Origin: Lobosporangium transversale
Taxonomy: Eukaryota > Mortierellomycota > Mortierellomycetes > Mortierellales > Mortierellaceae
DNA length: 64,000 nucleotides
Assembly: GCF_002105155.1 (NCBI RefSeq)
Contig: NW_019029031.1
Span: forward strand, 1-64,000
Direction: 5' to 3'
Shown here: positions 22,011 to 35,719 of the stretch, in pieces
Position numbering within the stretch: position 1 is the stretch's first letter
How the letters are laid out: each line of letters starts with the position of its first letter
Translations under genes and position numbers: made by a program
Notes under the pieces: generated by a model
Told to the model about the DNA's origin: nothing
Seen by the model: the letters and a program-made list of their open reading frames with translations, nothing else
The model's database searches: none

Positions 22011-24519
22011 CTTTTCTTTCATCTCATTCTCCCACACTCTTTCTTTTTTTTACTTTTTTCTTTTTCTTTTCTGTCTCTGTTTCTGTCTTTGCCTCTCCTC
22101 ACTCTTTACTCTTTCCGACTCTCCACTCCTTCCACATCTCCTTGACCTTAGATCTTTCTTTTATACATACTTTTGTATTATTTTTCTTTTGTCAATTGTC
22201 AACGCTTTTTATCTTTTTTTTTTTTTTACACAGATATTTTACTGGTCAGTCTGTGCAAAAGAAAGCCACCGTTTTTTTTTTTTTTTTCTTTATTCTTTAT
22301 GTGTGCTTCAACTTTTTTATTTTTTTAACCCCTCAACCTCCTGACAAAGTCTAACGAAGTTCCTTTATTCTACTAAACACCATTTGTCGTCCAATTCAAT
22401 CGTTGCATGTCCACCTTGTTGGCAGTCAGAGTGTGAATGTAAGTTTCACATCCCATCCAACTCCATTCCATCACCACTCTACTCCATCACCACCCCATCA
22501 CCCTTTCTCTCTTTCTGTTTCTATTTTCTATTTCTCTCACTCTCAGTCTTCTTTTTCCCCTTATTTTTTATTTTTTTTATTATATTTAACTTTATTTTTG
22601 ACTGATTTCCAATTGCACACCTCTTATAAGGAAAGTGTGCAATTTTTAGTCTCACAGAATAGCACACTTCGTGTTATGATTTGTTTCTAACATTTATTGA
22701 TCTTAATGATGGTTACTGAGATGGTTAAATGGGGTTTAAGATAATTAATTCCTTTGATTCAAATAAAAAAAAACCCTTTTTTTTTTTTTTTTTTTTGAAT
22801 GAGCAATCCAATCTTTCTCTAAGAGAAGAGGACAGAACAGAACAGAAGAAGAAAGGAAAATCCCATTGCATTGCCCTGAGGCTGCTCTCAATGCAACTTT
22901 CTTTGACTTTTTTCCTTTTTTTCCCCCTGTTCCTTTTGCTTCCTTTAATGCTTCTCTCTCTTTCATTCTTTCATTCTTTTCTTCCTTCTTTCTTTCATTC
23001 AAACAGTCAATTGTCCTTAAAAATAGCTCAACAATCGAAGCATACAGCATTCAGAATTATTTCTTTTGTTCAAAACAACAAAAGCAACAACCACAGCTTC
23101 ATCAACTGTTACTACAAACACGTCCTATATAAAGAAGGACATTGTCATAAAAGAAAGAAAGAAAGAAAGAAAGAAAAACCCTTTCCTTTTCTTATCTTTT
23201 CCATCTCTTTCTTCTCTCCTCCTCTTCTTCTTGTTTATACCTCTTCTCTGTTTCCTCCTTTTGACCAATCTTTACTTTGGTGCTACACAAATCATTTGCC
23301 CTGTCTATTGTAAACATCACACAGCATCCATTTTACATAATATTATCTGTATCTTTAAAACCATCTTCAAAGGATCAAAAGGCAACAGTAATTGTAACAG
23401 CAACAGTAGCGACAACAGCAAAAAAAAAAAACAAGAAACCATTCATTTCCATTCCCATTATCAGTAACAATATCAGTATCATTGTCATTATCATTGTCGT
23501 TATCATTGCCATTAGTATTGTCATTAGCGTATTCGGATCTCATTCTCTAAACGAAAGAAAATTTAGATCTCCCGCGACTTATTTTGCATTTTTCCATTGA
23601 AATTTCTGAAATCTTACAAAACCTCCCTGCTCTTTCCCTCCTTCTTCCTTTTGTGTCTGAATCTAACATACCATTGATACATTACAACACGTTCCTATCA
23701 TCACTATCCGTCAATTATCAGCATCATTCAGCATTAATAACCGTTGTTTAACGAACATATCAACAACAACAACAACAACAACAACAAACCTCCTCAAAGG
23801 AAATAAAAAAAAATATAAGCCAACAAAAAAAAAAAAAACCAGCTAAAAGGTATGATGTTGTACCCTGTTATGTCATGCCCAGTGTATATTGTTATTATTG
23901 TAATGTCTTTTGTTGTCTGTTGGTTCCTTTTAGTTCCACCCCTTGGGGAATGGGGAGAGGGAAAGAGGGAGAGAGAGGGAAGGAAAGTTATCATCAATCT
24001 GTGGGGAAGTTGATTTGCATATACATTTTTTTTTTTTCTTTCTTTCTTCTCTTGCCTCTCTCTCTGACTCTGTCTTCCCATCTTCGTTTTCGTTTCTTTT
24101 CTTTTCTTTCTTTCAAGCCTTTGTAATTTATCCCGCCTTTTACCATTACTTCTATTGCATCAACAACAACAAACTGCAAGCAGATACACAAAACATAAAG
24201 CGTTCGTTCAACATTCACATCATTTAATATCACTTCTTTGTTACCATCAATCCTAATCCCAATCCCCTCATTACCACTCGCTCACTTTCTTTATTTTATT
24301 TGATTAACGACACCCTACTAATATCCACCCAACAATTCACTCATTACATCTATTGATATCCTTCTTTCTCTTCTCCCCTCCCTTCATCTTTATTTTGCTT
24401 TTATCACAGAGTAACGTTCTCTCCGTAATCATTTATACATATAAAAAATAATTGATTACCTATTACAATACATCCCACAAGAAAAGAAGAAAAAAAAAAG
24501 AATACCACCACCAACTTCC

Positions 24520-25267
24520 ATGTCACTCTCCATCAATACAGCGCGGAACCATGTTCGTTCCACGTCGGGAGAGATGCTCAACATGCCACCCGCACATTAC
24601 CAGATTCCCCGCGGAGCAATAAGCATGTCCAATCTGCGGGACAACGCCTACATGCCACCAGGAAGTCGAGGTGGTCCACGACCCAGTAAGGAAAAAAAAA
24701 AAAAAAAAAAAAAAAATAACGGAGAACTCGGGCGTTTTTTCTTTTCTTTTTCATTTGTTCCTCTTGGTCCTCTTATTCTTCCCTTTTGTTACTTTCTTTT
24801 TTTTTTTTTTTTTTTTTTTTTTTCTTGTTGTTTGATTATGCGTGTTATAGGACGAGGACGACCTGAAAAAAAAAAAATTCCCGAAGAACGATCTACTTTT
24901 GACTGGCCAATAACTGATTTTTGACATTTTTTTTTTTTCTATTGTATTCCATTGACTAACGCGTGTCATTTTGTCCAACTGTGGTATCTTGGTTTTTGTT
25001 TTAAAAAAAAAAAAATGAAAAATAAAAACAAAAGTGATGGATAGATATGGTCCTCCTGGCCCTCCTGGCCCTCCTGGTCCTCCTGGTCCTCCTGGTCCAC
25101 CTCCACCACCACCTCCAGGAGGTCAGCATGGACTCTCATATGATGATGTTTATCGTAGGGCACGACCCAAGAATTACCTCAATGGTCCCATCCCACAGCC
25201 AGGTACGACGATCAATTTCTTTTTGTTCTTTTTTAGATTGATTGAATTGATGGTTATTTTATTTTTG

Positions 25268-25298
<31 letters not shown>

Positions 25299-27306
25299 AC
25301 GAGATTCAGAGATTAAATTATGACATCGTCATAATCAGTCTTTAGTTTTATTTTATTTTGTTTTATTAATTTTGCGGAACAAAAATTACATCCATGACTC
25401 CGACTTTATTTTACTTTATTTCACATCTTATTTTGTCTCTCTTCTGTCTCGTCCTAGCTCGTGTGAGAGCGAGAGCATGAGCCAAAAAAAAAAAAAAAAA
25501 AAAAAAAAAAGAAAAAATAAACCAACTTCAAATGCTTACATATCTTTTTTTCTTTTTTTTCTTTTTTTACCTTTGCCTTTATTCTCCTTGATATATATGT
25601 ATTTCTAAAAACTATCTTTGCTTAAAAAAAAAAAAAAAAAAAAAAAAACACCAACAATATTAAACTATTGTTTATTATGAACATTCACTTTTAGGCAATG
25701 AAATGTCCTGGCGTCCTCAAGCGAATTTGCCTAATATTGAAAGGCCGCAGATCAATGTCGAAGAGCTTGCTGGCAAGCAAATGCTTCCTTTGGAACCAAG
25801 AGTAATTGTAGAGCAGGCTGTTGATGATTCCACAATGACACCTATGAGTCGGTTTACCAGCATCATGGAAGTACTAAGGTTTCGAGGGTTGTATATGCCG
25901 AATGCAAAAGCATACTCAGTCGTCGATATCAAAGGCAGGGAAACCGCTGCATGGACATGGGAGAAATTGCATGGAAGAGCAGAAAAGATCAGCCAGACCA
26001 TCTTGGAGAAAACACAGCTGCGTCGTGGATCCAGAGTGGCACTCGTGTACAGAAAGTCAGAGATCATGGAGTTCTTGGCTGCATTTTACGGATGTATGAT
26101 GGCAGGGATGACAGCTGTACCGATCAATGTCATTGAGGAATTCGCAGAAATGACTTATATTCTCAGTTACACAAAGTCTGAGCTAGCACTGACAACAGAA
26201 TACAACCATAAGGCACTAAGCAAAGACCTCGCCTTGCATAAAGGTGTTGATTGGCCCCTGGGCGTCACTTGGTGGAAGACTGACACCCTCGGAAGTTGGA
26301 ACCCAAAGAAGAAGGATGGCTGGCCAGATATCGAGCTCCCTGATCTAGCCTATATCGAATATAGTAAAGCTCCTAATGGCGAACTGAAGGGAGTCGCCGT
26401 CAGTCATCGAACCGTGCTTTCACAATGTCATGCCATCAAACAATCACTTGGGTCCAATCCCAACAGACAATGCGGCAGCGCTCTATCTCCGTCTTCACCC
26501 ACCACCATGTTTGCTCCACGCTCCAATACTGCTCCTTCAGAACCCAAGACACCATCGACACCTACACACCCCTCCTCTCGACGCTCTAGCTCGACACCTG
26601 TTGATACCAAGAAGACCGATGTCGTGTTCAGCTGGCTGGAGCCACGACAGCAGGTAGGCCTTGTCCTTGGAGGTCTTCTTGGAGTATATAGGGGTAGTCA
26701 TACCGTCTTTGTGCACAGTGGGATCACAGACACGCCTGGTCTTTGGGCTCATTGTGCACAAAGATACCGTGTCACTCTAGCCATGGGTGATTATGAAGGT
26801 GTGCGAGAGCTCCTACGATTCAGACCAACAGAAGGAGCCAAGAAAGAGGCACCGAGTCTGACATGTCTTGAGACGTTCTTGATCGATGCTGTGATGGTAA
26901 AACCTCTTCTGGATCTACAGTTCGCGAACGAGTTCTTGACGGACCTTGGAGTGCCTTCACCTCACCAGGTGGTCGTGCCCATGTCTAGCTTACCAGAACA
27001 TGGAGGGATGATTTTGAGTATGCGAGACCACCTTGTGTTCCCACGAGGGGCAGATTTGATTGATTTTGGGTTTGAATATGAGATCCCAAGAGGACCTGTA
27101 CCGGAGCCAGGGGCTCGACGTCGACCTCTGGGATATTCGCCAGCGTCCAATACCATTTGTCATTATTTATTAGATCGAGGAGCCTTGAAGAGCAATATGA
27201 TCCAAGTCTTGGCTACAGGAGAAGAAGCATTAGCACGAGCATCAGAACGAGGAGTTGTGCTTGTTGGAGCATTTGGCTATGCGTCACCTCGAGGTAATGA
27301 TATTGC

Positions 27307-27339
<33 letters not shown>

Positions 27340-30300
27340 TCATTACATGAATATGTTGTTTTGCAGACTTGACGCATGGGAAAAAAAAAAAAAAAAAAAA
27401 AAAATGAAAAGAAAAAGATAATGTAATACATGACAATGCGACACATTACACTTGGGACATTGGGTTCTAATTTTATTTTTATTACATTTTCATTTCATTA
27501 TTTCGTTTATTTTAAAAAAAGCCACTCTCGCCATCGTCGACCCAGAAACAACAGCTTTATGCCAACCTAATCGAGTCGGAGAGATCTGGATTGACTCACC
27601 ATCGATTGCATTCGGGTTCTGGGAACTTCCCAAACATTCTCAATCAATTTTCCATGCCCTGCCCTTAATTGTCCCTGTGGATACGATGATCCCTGAAGTG
27701 TACGATCCAGTCCCTGCTGGGTTCTTGAGGACAGGCCTATTAGGAGGATTGATTGAAGGACGGGTGGTGATCTTTGGATTGTATGAGGACAGGATTCAAC
27801 AGGAAATTGTGGATTTGGTCCATCCAGAGATCGTTGAATTCGATTACCATTACACAGGTGATCTTGCCAACACTATCCTTGATCGTATTGTTGGCTTTAC
27901 AGCATGGTAAGGAGAGTCTTTTTTTTTTTTTTTTTTTTTTTTTTTTCTCTTCATTAGTTTGCTTACGTGAGCTAAAAAAAAAAAAAAAAAAAAAAAGTAA
28001 CAGATGATCTATCAGGAGGGATTATTTGAGCCAACTACTGCAGCATCTTCAACTCATGCATTTTTTTTTGCATTTTGTTTTCCTTATCAAAAACAATAGT
28101 ATTACCTTTGAATGTATAGTCAACAACGAGCACTTACCTGTGATCTGCGCCGAGACACCAAGGACTCAGCGGGTTGATCTTGTGAAGCTCGCTGATTTTG
28201 CTAAACAAGCAATGATGGATTATCATGGATTACGATTGTATTGCATAGCGATTGCGCCGATTGGGACTCTACCACGAGCGTTTAAGAATGGGAAGAGAGT
28301 ACTGCATCCTGTCTTGTGCCGCAAATTATTTGAACTAGGTCGATTGAGATTAATGCATATCCATACCTCTGTCGACGACACTGTCTTCAATATCCCCTTT
28401 GGGGATGATACCACTGGTGGCATTTGGGGGGTTGGTAAGTCCAAAGGAATCATTCATCATGACTGAGCTAATCATTACATGCGGAAAAAAAAAGGAAAAC
28501 TTTAATGACCAACTATTTTTTTTTTTTATTTTCACATGATTGAAATAGAGGCACTTGCTATACGTGAAGCTACTATGCCGTCACATGCTCGCATGGTCCA
28601 GTTTTCATGCTGTGACTATCCTAAAGAGGTTTTGGACGAAAAGACGAAAATCAATTTATCTCAGTTTACTAGCCTACCAGAGATCCTTGCCTGGCGTTCT
28701 GTTGTAAATCAGGAGGAGACCGCGTTTGTAGGGGTCGATAGTCGTGGCAAGGATATCAAGGGAGTGACGTTCCGCAAGTTTGGAATCAAAGTGGTTTCTA
28801 TTGCTCAATATATTGAGAAACGTGGAGGGTTCAAAACTGGAGATAAGGTCGTGTTGCTATTCCCTAATGGCGTAGAATTCGTAGCAACCATGTATGCTTG
28901 TTGGTTCCTTGGATTGGTCCCAATTCCGATCCAATTACCGGAAGCATCTCATTTGCATGAGGATATTTCATTGTTGATGGGACTTTTAGCAGAACTCAAG
29001 ATTGCAAATCTGATTGGAAACACTGCAACGGACGAGTTAATGAAACAAAAGACAACACTGATTCATATCAAGGCATGTATCGGATCAACTACAACGACCG
29101 CAGCAGCAGCACCACCCACAGTCTTCAATGTATCCAAGGCTCCCAAGGTCAATAAAAACCTGGGTAAGGAATCAGGATATGCTGCGCCCCCTCCAGTGGC
29201 TCTCATAAAGTCCGCACCAGCCGCCATCTTTGTTCATTATTCTACAGATATGAGACGAACCTTGGTCAAAGTAGATCATGCTGCGTTGATGGCACAGGCT
29301 AGGGCACAGAAAGTTCAATGTCGACTCAAGACCGGAAGACCTATTCTGTCCTGTTGGAAGACGTTCTCAGGAATAGGTCTCTTGTACTCTTGTGCTCTAG
29401 GCGTCTACGTGGGCGCGCCCACTGTGATGATCCAGTACTCTGACTTTACAACTAGCCCTCATATCTACTTTGAGGCTCTCGAAAGACATGGAGGTAACGT
29501 TTTTTTTTATTTTTTTATTTTTATTTTCTCTATTTGATGGATAAGGCTAATAGGAAAAAAGCCCGAGGACAATGGCCTGAGCTTATACCCTCATGTATTT
29601 ATACTCTTTTTCCTTCTTTTTATTTGTGCGGACTAAAACATAACAGGTCGGGATGCACTTTTGAACTATGCAATGCTGGAACAAGCGATCAACTCATCAG
29701 AGCCGGTCTCGGTCTCGTCCTTCAACTTTACAGGAGTCAAAAACTTTGTGTTGAATTCTGAAGGACGACCTCGAACGGAGGTGAATCAGGCGATTGAGAG
29801 AAGATTTGCACAATCGCGACTAGAAAAGACAGTGATCAATGCGATGTTTGGACATATGATCAATCCTATGGTGACCACCCGATCGTACATGAACATTGAG
29901 CCTGTCCGTCTACACATCTCCTTGAAGGCTCTCCGACGAGGAATTGTCCAAGTAACGACAGAACAGGAGGATCCTACTGGCATCTGGATCGAGGATAGCG
30001 GTATTGTAAGTTTTAAAACTAGTGCAAGCTGTTTTATGGAGCATAGCAATTTTTTTTTTTTTTTTTTTTTTAACTATTGACAGTGAGGTCTTACTAAATC
30101 CTTAATACAACTGTTTTCCTTACTATAGCCTATCTGTGGAACAACAGTTGCTATTGTCAATCCTGAGACAAAGGAAATCTGTTTGTCGCGGGAGATCGGA
30201 GAGATTTGGGTATCGTCTGATGCGAACGTCCAATCTTTCCAAAGCCCAGGCAGGGCACATGAGCGCAGCTTATCAAATCCTCAGAATATGATAGCTTCCA

Positions 30301-32108
30301 GGACAATGGCGATGACAACTGCAGTCAATGGCTCAGCAGACAAACCAACTGGAGAACCAGTGTCACCTTCAGATGTCAATAGCCGATACAATGTCACTAT
30401 TGCAGGAGGAGATGCTAGGATTAGCTATGTTCGTACAGGAGAGGTCGGTTTCCTTTGGAACTACTCTAAGGAGAGCTTCAATGGTGGCAAGCCAACAAGT
30501 CTTTTGTTCGTCCTGGGCTCCATTGGGGAGACCTTTGAGGTGAATGGATTGATGCACTTCCCTAAAGATATTGAAGCGACCATAGAGCGATCGCACCCTA
30601 ATGTTGCTCCAAACGGAAGGTAAAAAAAAAAAAAAAAAAAAAAAAAACAAACAAACAAACTTTCAGCCAATCAATCAGTTAATCAATCAATCAATCAATC
30701 GATAAAATCAATTAGCCAATTGGTTTTTATTAATGATGTCAATCTCTCTCTGCCTGCGCCTATATTTTAGTATTGTCTTCCAAGCGGATCAAGCTGTAGT
30801 CTGTGTGATCCAGGTTCGCCAAGCAGATGTGACAGTAGTGAATTTGAGTTTGTCTGTCATGCACCAAGTTCTGGAGAAGCACCAATTCGTACCCGATGTG
30901 ATTGCTATAGTGGGCGAGGGTGTATTGACCAAGAACCGATATGGTGAGAAGCAGCGTGGCAAGATGCTTAGCCTCTTCATGAGCTCAAAGATGTAAGTTT
31001 TTTTTTTTTTTTTTTTTTTTAATATTACATGCAAATAGTGATCGACCATTGGTCATTAACTTATTAATTTTTTTTTTTTATTTTTTTATTTAATTTCCCA
31101 CAATGCGCTAGGCCACTTCTCTACATTCATTATCCCCGCGGAAAGTTGCCCAAATCTATCCCAGAGCAGATGCAGCCTACACTGCCTACAACAATCATGG
31201 GCCGACTTGGTAGTGGACATCACTACAGCCCTTCATCACCAGGAGGAAATTCTGAGAAGCCAAGCTCTATTCGATCGAACCGCTCAGCAACATCGATGGC
31301 TTCGATGCGTTCGGTCCGCTCATTTATTGGAACAATGTTCAACAATCTCAAGGGTAACCAAGGCGGGCATGGTGGAAATGGCAATGGCGGCGCTAATCTT
31401 GGCAATGGTGGCAGTTATCCAGTTGGATATAGTCATCATTCACACGGAAGCACAAGCAGCATTAGTGGATATCATGGATCTAGACCTGGCTCGGGATCCT
31501 CTATTGGACTAACATCATCTTTCACAGGTATGCTGCCTCCTTCAACACCTACAGGACCATCTGCTCTCTCTGCCTCAGCTTCTCCTTCTGCCTATTCCAA
31601 TGGCAATGCCTCACCCAAAAGCGATAGTCTTGTGAATGGAGAAGTGAGAACAGCCCTCTTGGAGATTTCTCAATGTGAGTCACCCATATCTACTCCGACC
31701 TTGAATACAGCGGTCTTGTCTGGTAGCAGTAGCGCCAACAGTGGAACAACAGCTGTCCCATCGCCGTCTGTTGCGTCGTTAGTGCCATCCTCCAGTACAG
31801 AGTTGGGACAGACAATTGTTATTCCTACGATCACAACTTCGACAACTGGCACTACAACAGCACCAGCAACAGCGGAAGCTACGCCAGCTATGGCAGCAAG
31901 CGCTACTCCTGCGTCTAATGTCGAGACTGCTAATTCTTCTCTTCCAGAATCGATGGCCAAGGTGTCGATCAAGGAGCCTGAGGCAGCAGCAACAGCAACA
32001 ACAACTGCTCCTGCTCCTGCTACTACCAAAAATGAAGCAGAAGACGATACACCGGCAGCATCCATTATTGTAAACACTACCAATGTATCCATGGAAGGTT
32101 TCCCTTAA
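24520..32108 (+). CDS. DIP2: DIP2/Mug62-like protein with tandem AMP-binding (fatty acyl-AMP ligase-like) domains
   Basis: Ten exons keep frame throughout: 24520-24685, 25035-25202, 25695-27293, 27522-27906, 28100-28434, 28549-29493, 29647-30005, 30129-30619, 30771-30992 and 31112-32108, giving 1888 aa. Residues 1-110 are disordered and include six collagen-like GPP triplets and a proline run. Two adenylate-forming domains follow (about 112-850 and 885-1560). Their usual Ser/Thr/Gly P-loops are degenerate (first: EYSKAPNGELKGV), as is typical of DIP2 proteins. The order AMP-binding, linker, AMP-binding ending in LYIHYPRGKLP matches fungal Cps1/Mug62 and yeast Cmr2. That family controls a subset of diacylglycerols and affects membrane homeostasis and fungal virulence traits. 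The last 310 residues are a Ser/Thr/Ala/Gly-rich tail. The first acceptor (AAAAG before 25035) lacks a pyrimidine tract and is the weakest junction. Several introns carry poly-T and poly-A tracts of 20-28 bases. Confidence 0.88.
25049..25102 (+). repeat. collagen-like (Gly-Pro-Pro)6 coding repeat
   Basis: Six 9-base units GGNCCNCCN in exon 2 of the DIP2-like gene encode GPP triplets, followed by a run of prolines. The third-position changes are few, so the array looks young. Confidence 0.9.
27312..27404. repeat. paired poly-T / poly-A tracts inside an intron
   Basis: In intron 3 of the DIP2-like gene a T run of more than 25 bases is followed about 40 bases later by an A run of about 22. The next intron (27907-28099) repeats this with a T run of about 27 and an A run of 22. 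In RNA the two could pair as a U-A stem. Confidence 0.8.
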
Positions 32109-33243
32109 ACGCTTCAACATGCATAAGGGCTTCTTAAAAAAAAAAAAAAAAAAAAAAAAGAAAGACTTTCTTTTTTTTTTTGTTGTGTATCATTTGTTTT
32201 TGATAGTTTTGCTTAAATAGATCAAGAAACATATTCAGCTACACTCAATAATAATATTCTAAAGCACTTATAAATATACATTCATATAACTATACTTACA
32301 TACGTGTATAAGACTATGTATTATTTGTACTTTCACTTTGCTTTCACTGATCCATAATTTTTTACTTACCTATCATATATTCGTACAGTAATATACCGAC
32401 TCGTAACCTTTGCCTAATTTCGAGAAAAAAGTTGAATCTCTCCAAAAATGAAGTGGATAAATAATCCTTGAAAGAGTCATAAAAGCACATTCCATTTTTT
32501 CCTATGATAACCCCGTGATCAACTATCGTGGTCTGGTCGCTCTCAAATCAAATGTGATGTATAAAATCGTCACTAAGTTTGGAGAAGCCAGCGCCCGTAG
32601 ATTGAATAGATTTGATGGACTTGGTTAGAAAGGTAGATAGATAGGTACATGTATATATTTTTGACCACTTCTTGAATAAATACTTCTTGAGCATCATATG
32701 TAGATCTCCTCTACATCTTTTCTTACTTTCTTTCCCACTCTCTAACAAATTCTTATCGGATATCTCCCTTCAAGTTTTACAGGTGGTTATATATATGTAT
32801 ATAAAGATATGGCGTATGATATGTGTTCATTCTAATGACTGCTGCTTCTAATATTTTTCAAGCTGTGGGCGCTGGAGTCTACCTTTTTTTTTTTTTTTTT
32901 TTTTTTGCGGCTGAGGTCATTAAAACAATCATGCATGTAACGTCTATCGAGTTATTGGTTGATTTGGAACACGCAAAATGAAAAAATGTCTATAATGGAC
33001 GTTCGAATCCACAAAATTTTCTTATCCCCAAAGCGAACATTAATATGCCAGACTTCTCTATATTGTAAAATATCTAGTGTTCAATCTGTTATCCTTCCAT
33101 ATCGCTCAAAGTTTCTGAAGCACCATTTGTATATATTGATTGGATAAAGGAGTGATAGATTGATGTTATACCTTTTATCTTTCTAGTTAAACGAGCTTCG
33201 AGCCCGAAGCTCTTGCCAAAGTGGTTACGGCAGAGTTCTGGTC

Positions 33244-33274
<31 letters not shown>

Positions 33275-34606
33275 AAAGTCATTATCGAACCCTTGAAACA
33301 TTTCTGGGAAAACCAGCAAAGCTACGGCCAAGCTCCTTCAGCACTTCAATTAGGCCATTAGGTGTTAACCTTTTAGCCTGCCTGCTCCTCAATTTTACAG
33401 TGCGTACCTGGCAGCGCTGCTGGATACTGTCATTTGCTGAAGCATGTGGAAGAAGCTCCAGAAGAGGGGTTCTTTGAAAACGAGTGCATAAACGCAATGA
33501 CTCTGAGAGACAGATAGCCATCAAGGATGCAAAAATAATCGGCACAGCAAACAATACGTTAAAAAAAAAAAAAAAAAAGGAAAAGCTAGATGAGGATATT
33601 CAAACAATAAAGCAGCTAAATATGAGCGGCACTTGTTCAAAAAAAAAAAAAAAAAGGTCTTATACACGGCCATGGGTCATCTGCACTGATAATAACAACA
33701 AAAATAAGCATAAAGAAAACCATTGCATATGCTCCTCTTCCTTCATTATCTTATCCCTTCCTTTCTCCTTTCTCCTTTCTATTTGCAGCTCAAATTGGCA
33801 AATGTTACTGTTGGTTATTGAGGAAGAATATTTTAGTCTCCCGTTGTCACGTCAAGCAATATACAGAAATACACAGTATGGGCATGCAATGGCAAAAAAA
33901 CGAAAGAGTGTTGGCTTTGTAGCCTCAAAAGAGGTAGTAAACGACGATCATAAGCACAGTCTTTTATCTTCCTTGGAAATAAAAACCTTTGTCGGTTTTA
34001 CATTTTATTTGTAATAAAGCAATACAAGTAAATAAAGGAGAAGAAAGGAGGAAAAAGGACAGTGAGAGAGAGATGAAAGAGGAAAGATGGAAGAAATCAA
34101 ACAACGAAACAATAGGAATAGAAAAAAAAAAAAAAAAAAAATTACATGCTTTGTCTGCAGATCAGGGGAGGATGGGGCGTGGACAAAACAATTCTGTTTA
34201 TATATTTTTATTTGACGCGCTCAGGCCTCCATTTTACTTTGTGGAGATGACCTTTTTTGGAGCGTTCATTGTTCAAACCTTTTTATTTTCACCCACTCTT
34301 TCTCTTTACTTGTTTCCCCTTTTTCTACCTTCTCCTCTTCCTTTCTGAACAATCATCGCTCCAAAGTTGGAAATTCCTGTTTTCTCCTTCCCCACCACTC
34401 CCCTTACGTTTCCTTACCCTATCATCTTTCACGTCCTACACTTTATAATAGACTATACATACTAGCTTCTACTATCCTAGCATACCGCGCGTCCTTTAAA
34501 CAAACGCGTTCTCTCACAACACGTCATTTACGCGTTATCAAGCTTTATTTTTCTAATAAGAAAAGAGGGAAAGAGAGTGAGAAGAGAGGAAAAAGCTATC
34601 ATAAAG

Positions 34607-34637
<31 letters not shown>

Positions 34638-34680
34638 CAAATTTCTGTTTTAAAAATCATATATAAGATAAAAAAAAAAT
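32109..34680. other. intergenic region between the DIP2-like and FAD monooxygenase genes
   Basis: No supported gene. It contains a (CT)n tract at 33245-33274, poly-A runs and CT-rich DNA near the monooxygenase start. A minus-strand frame at 33282-33554 has a mixed amino-acid composition but no recognised domain and may be an old coding relic. A TATATAAGA sequence lies about 20 bases before the monooxygenase ATG. Confidence 0.5.
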
Positions 34681-35684
34681 ATGGCGCCTGATCCTCAAAT
34701 CATTATAGTAGGGGCAGGGATAGCTGGCCTCTGTTTGGCCATCATGTTAGAGCGAGCAGGGATGAGCCGATACATCGTCTTAGAGAAGGCCTCACATATT
34801 CGACCTTTGGGAAGCGCAGTTTGCTTAAGTGCAGTGATGCTTCGGTGTTTTGAACAGTTGGGTCTCTTACCTGAGATCATTGAGATCTCGAAGCCTTGTG
34901 TTGGAAACGTCTTTTTGGATGGAGATTTGAATTTTATTGGTAACTTGTCGTCTATTTTTATTGGACAACGGTAAGTGGAGTGTAATGAACATGTGCATAC
35001 TTTTTTTTTTTTGTTTTTTTTTTGTTTTTTATAATAACAAAGGAACGAATATTAATCGGAATAATAAAAAACAAATAAAAACAGGTATGGATACTTTAAC
35101 ATCATGGTCCCTCGGCCTGATCTCTACACGGTCCTTTATCGGCATGTGCCGCGCCACAAGGTGCTGTTTGGAAAGAAAGTATTACAGCTTTCCCAGACAG
35201 ACGTATCAGCCCATGTTCAATGTTCCGACAATTCAGTTCTCCATGCTGATATCGTCATTGGAGCGGATGGAGCCTATTCTGGCGTGCGGCAGGCGCTCTA
35301 CAAGTCTATGCTCAGTTCTAACGCTCGCCTTCAACGTCGCCATCGCCGCCATTATGATCACCATCACCATGGCGTCTTTAATGCAATTAAGAACATTGCC
35401 CAAGAAGGGACTCAAAAAGAAGAAGGGAGAGTAGGTGGGGGAGGACTAGATGGCAATGAGATTATTGCGTCACGCTCAAGAATGAATGGTTGCCAAGTAT
35501 CAGAATCAGACTTGGCACCACTACGGTTTGATCAGCATGCAGTCGTAGGAATCACTAAACCTTTGGATCCAGAAAGGTACCCCTTTTTGAAGGATAAGAG
35601 CTGTCAGGTTGTTACCGTCATGGCCAAAAACGGGTTCTCAGTAAGTGAGCCTTTTTTTTTTTTTATCTTACAATAGTGAATATG

Positions 35685-35719
<35 letters not shown>

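Larger units (their letters stand above)
17997..24519. other. 6.5-kb gene-poor, homopolymer-rich intergenic region
   Basis: No supported gene. An 89-codon frame at 18125-18394 has a mixed composition but no recognised domain. The rest is dominated by A/T runs, long purine tracts (20720-20765, 21560-21600), (ACAAGTAG)n, (GGCAA)n and (CT)n arrays, and CT-rich DNA. The last few hundred bases are probably the promoter and 5' UTR of the DIP2-like gene. Confidence 0.6.

Noticed and set aside
22729-23313. 194-codon frame
   Set aside because: Reads CT-rich DNA as Phe/Leu/Ser runs; typical of pyrimidine tracts.
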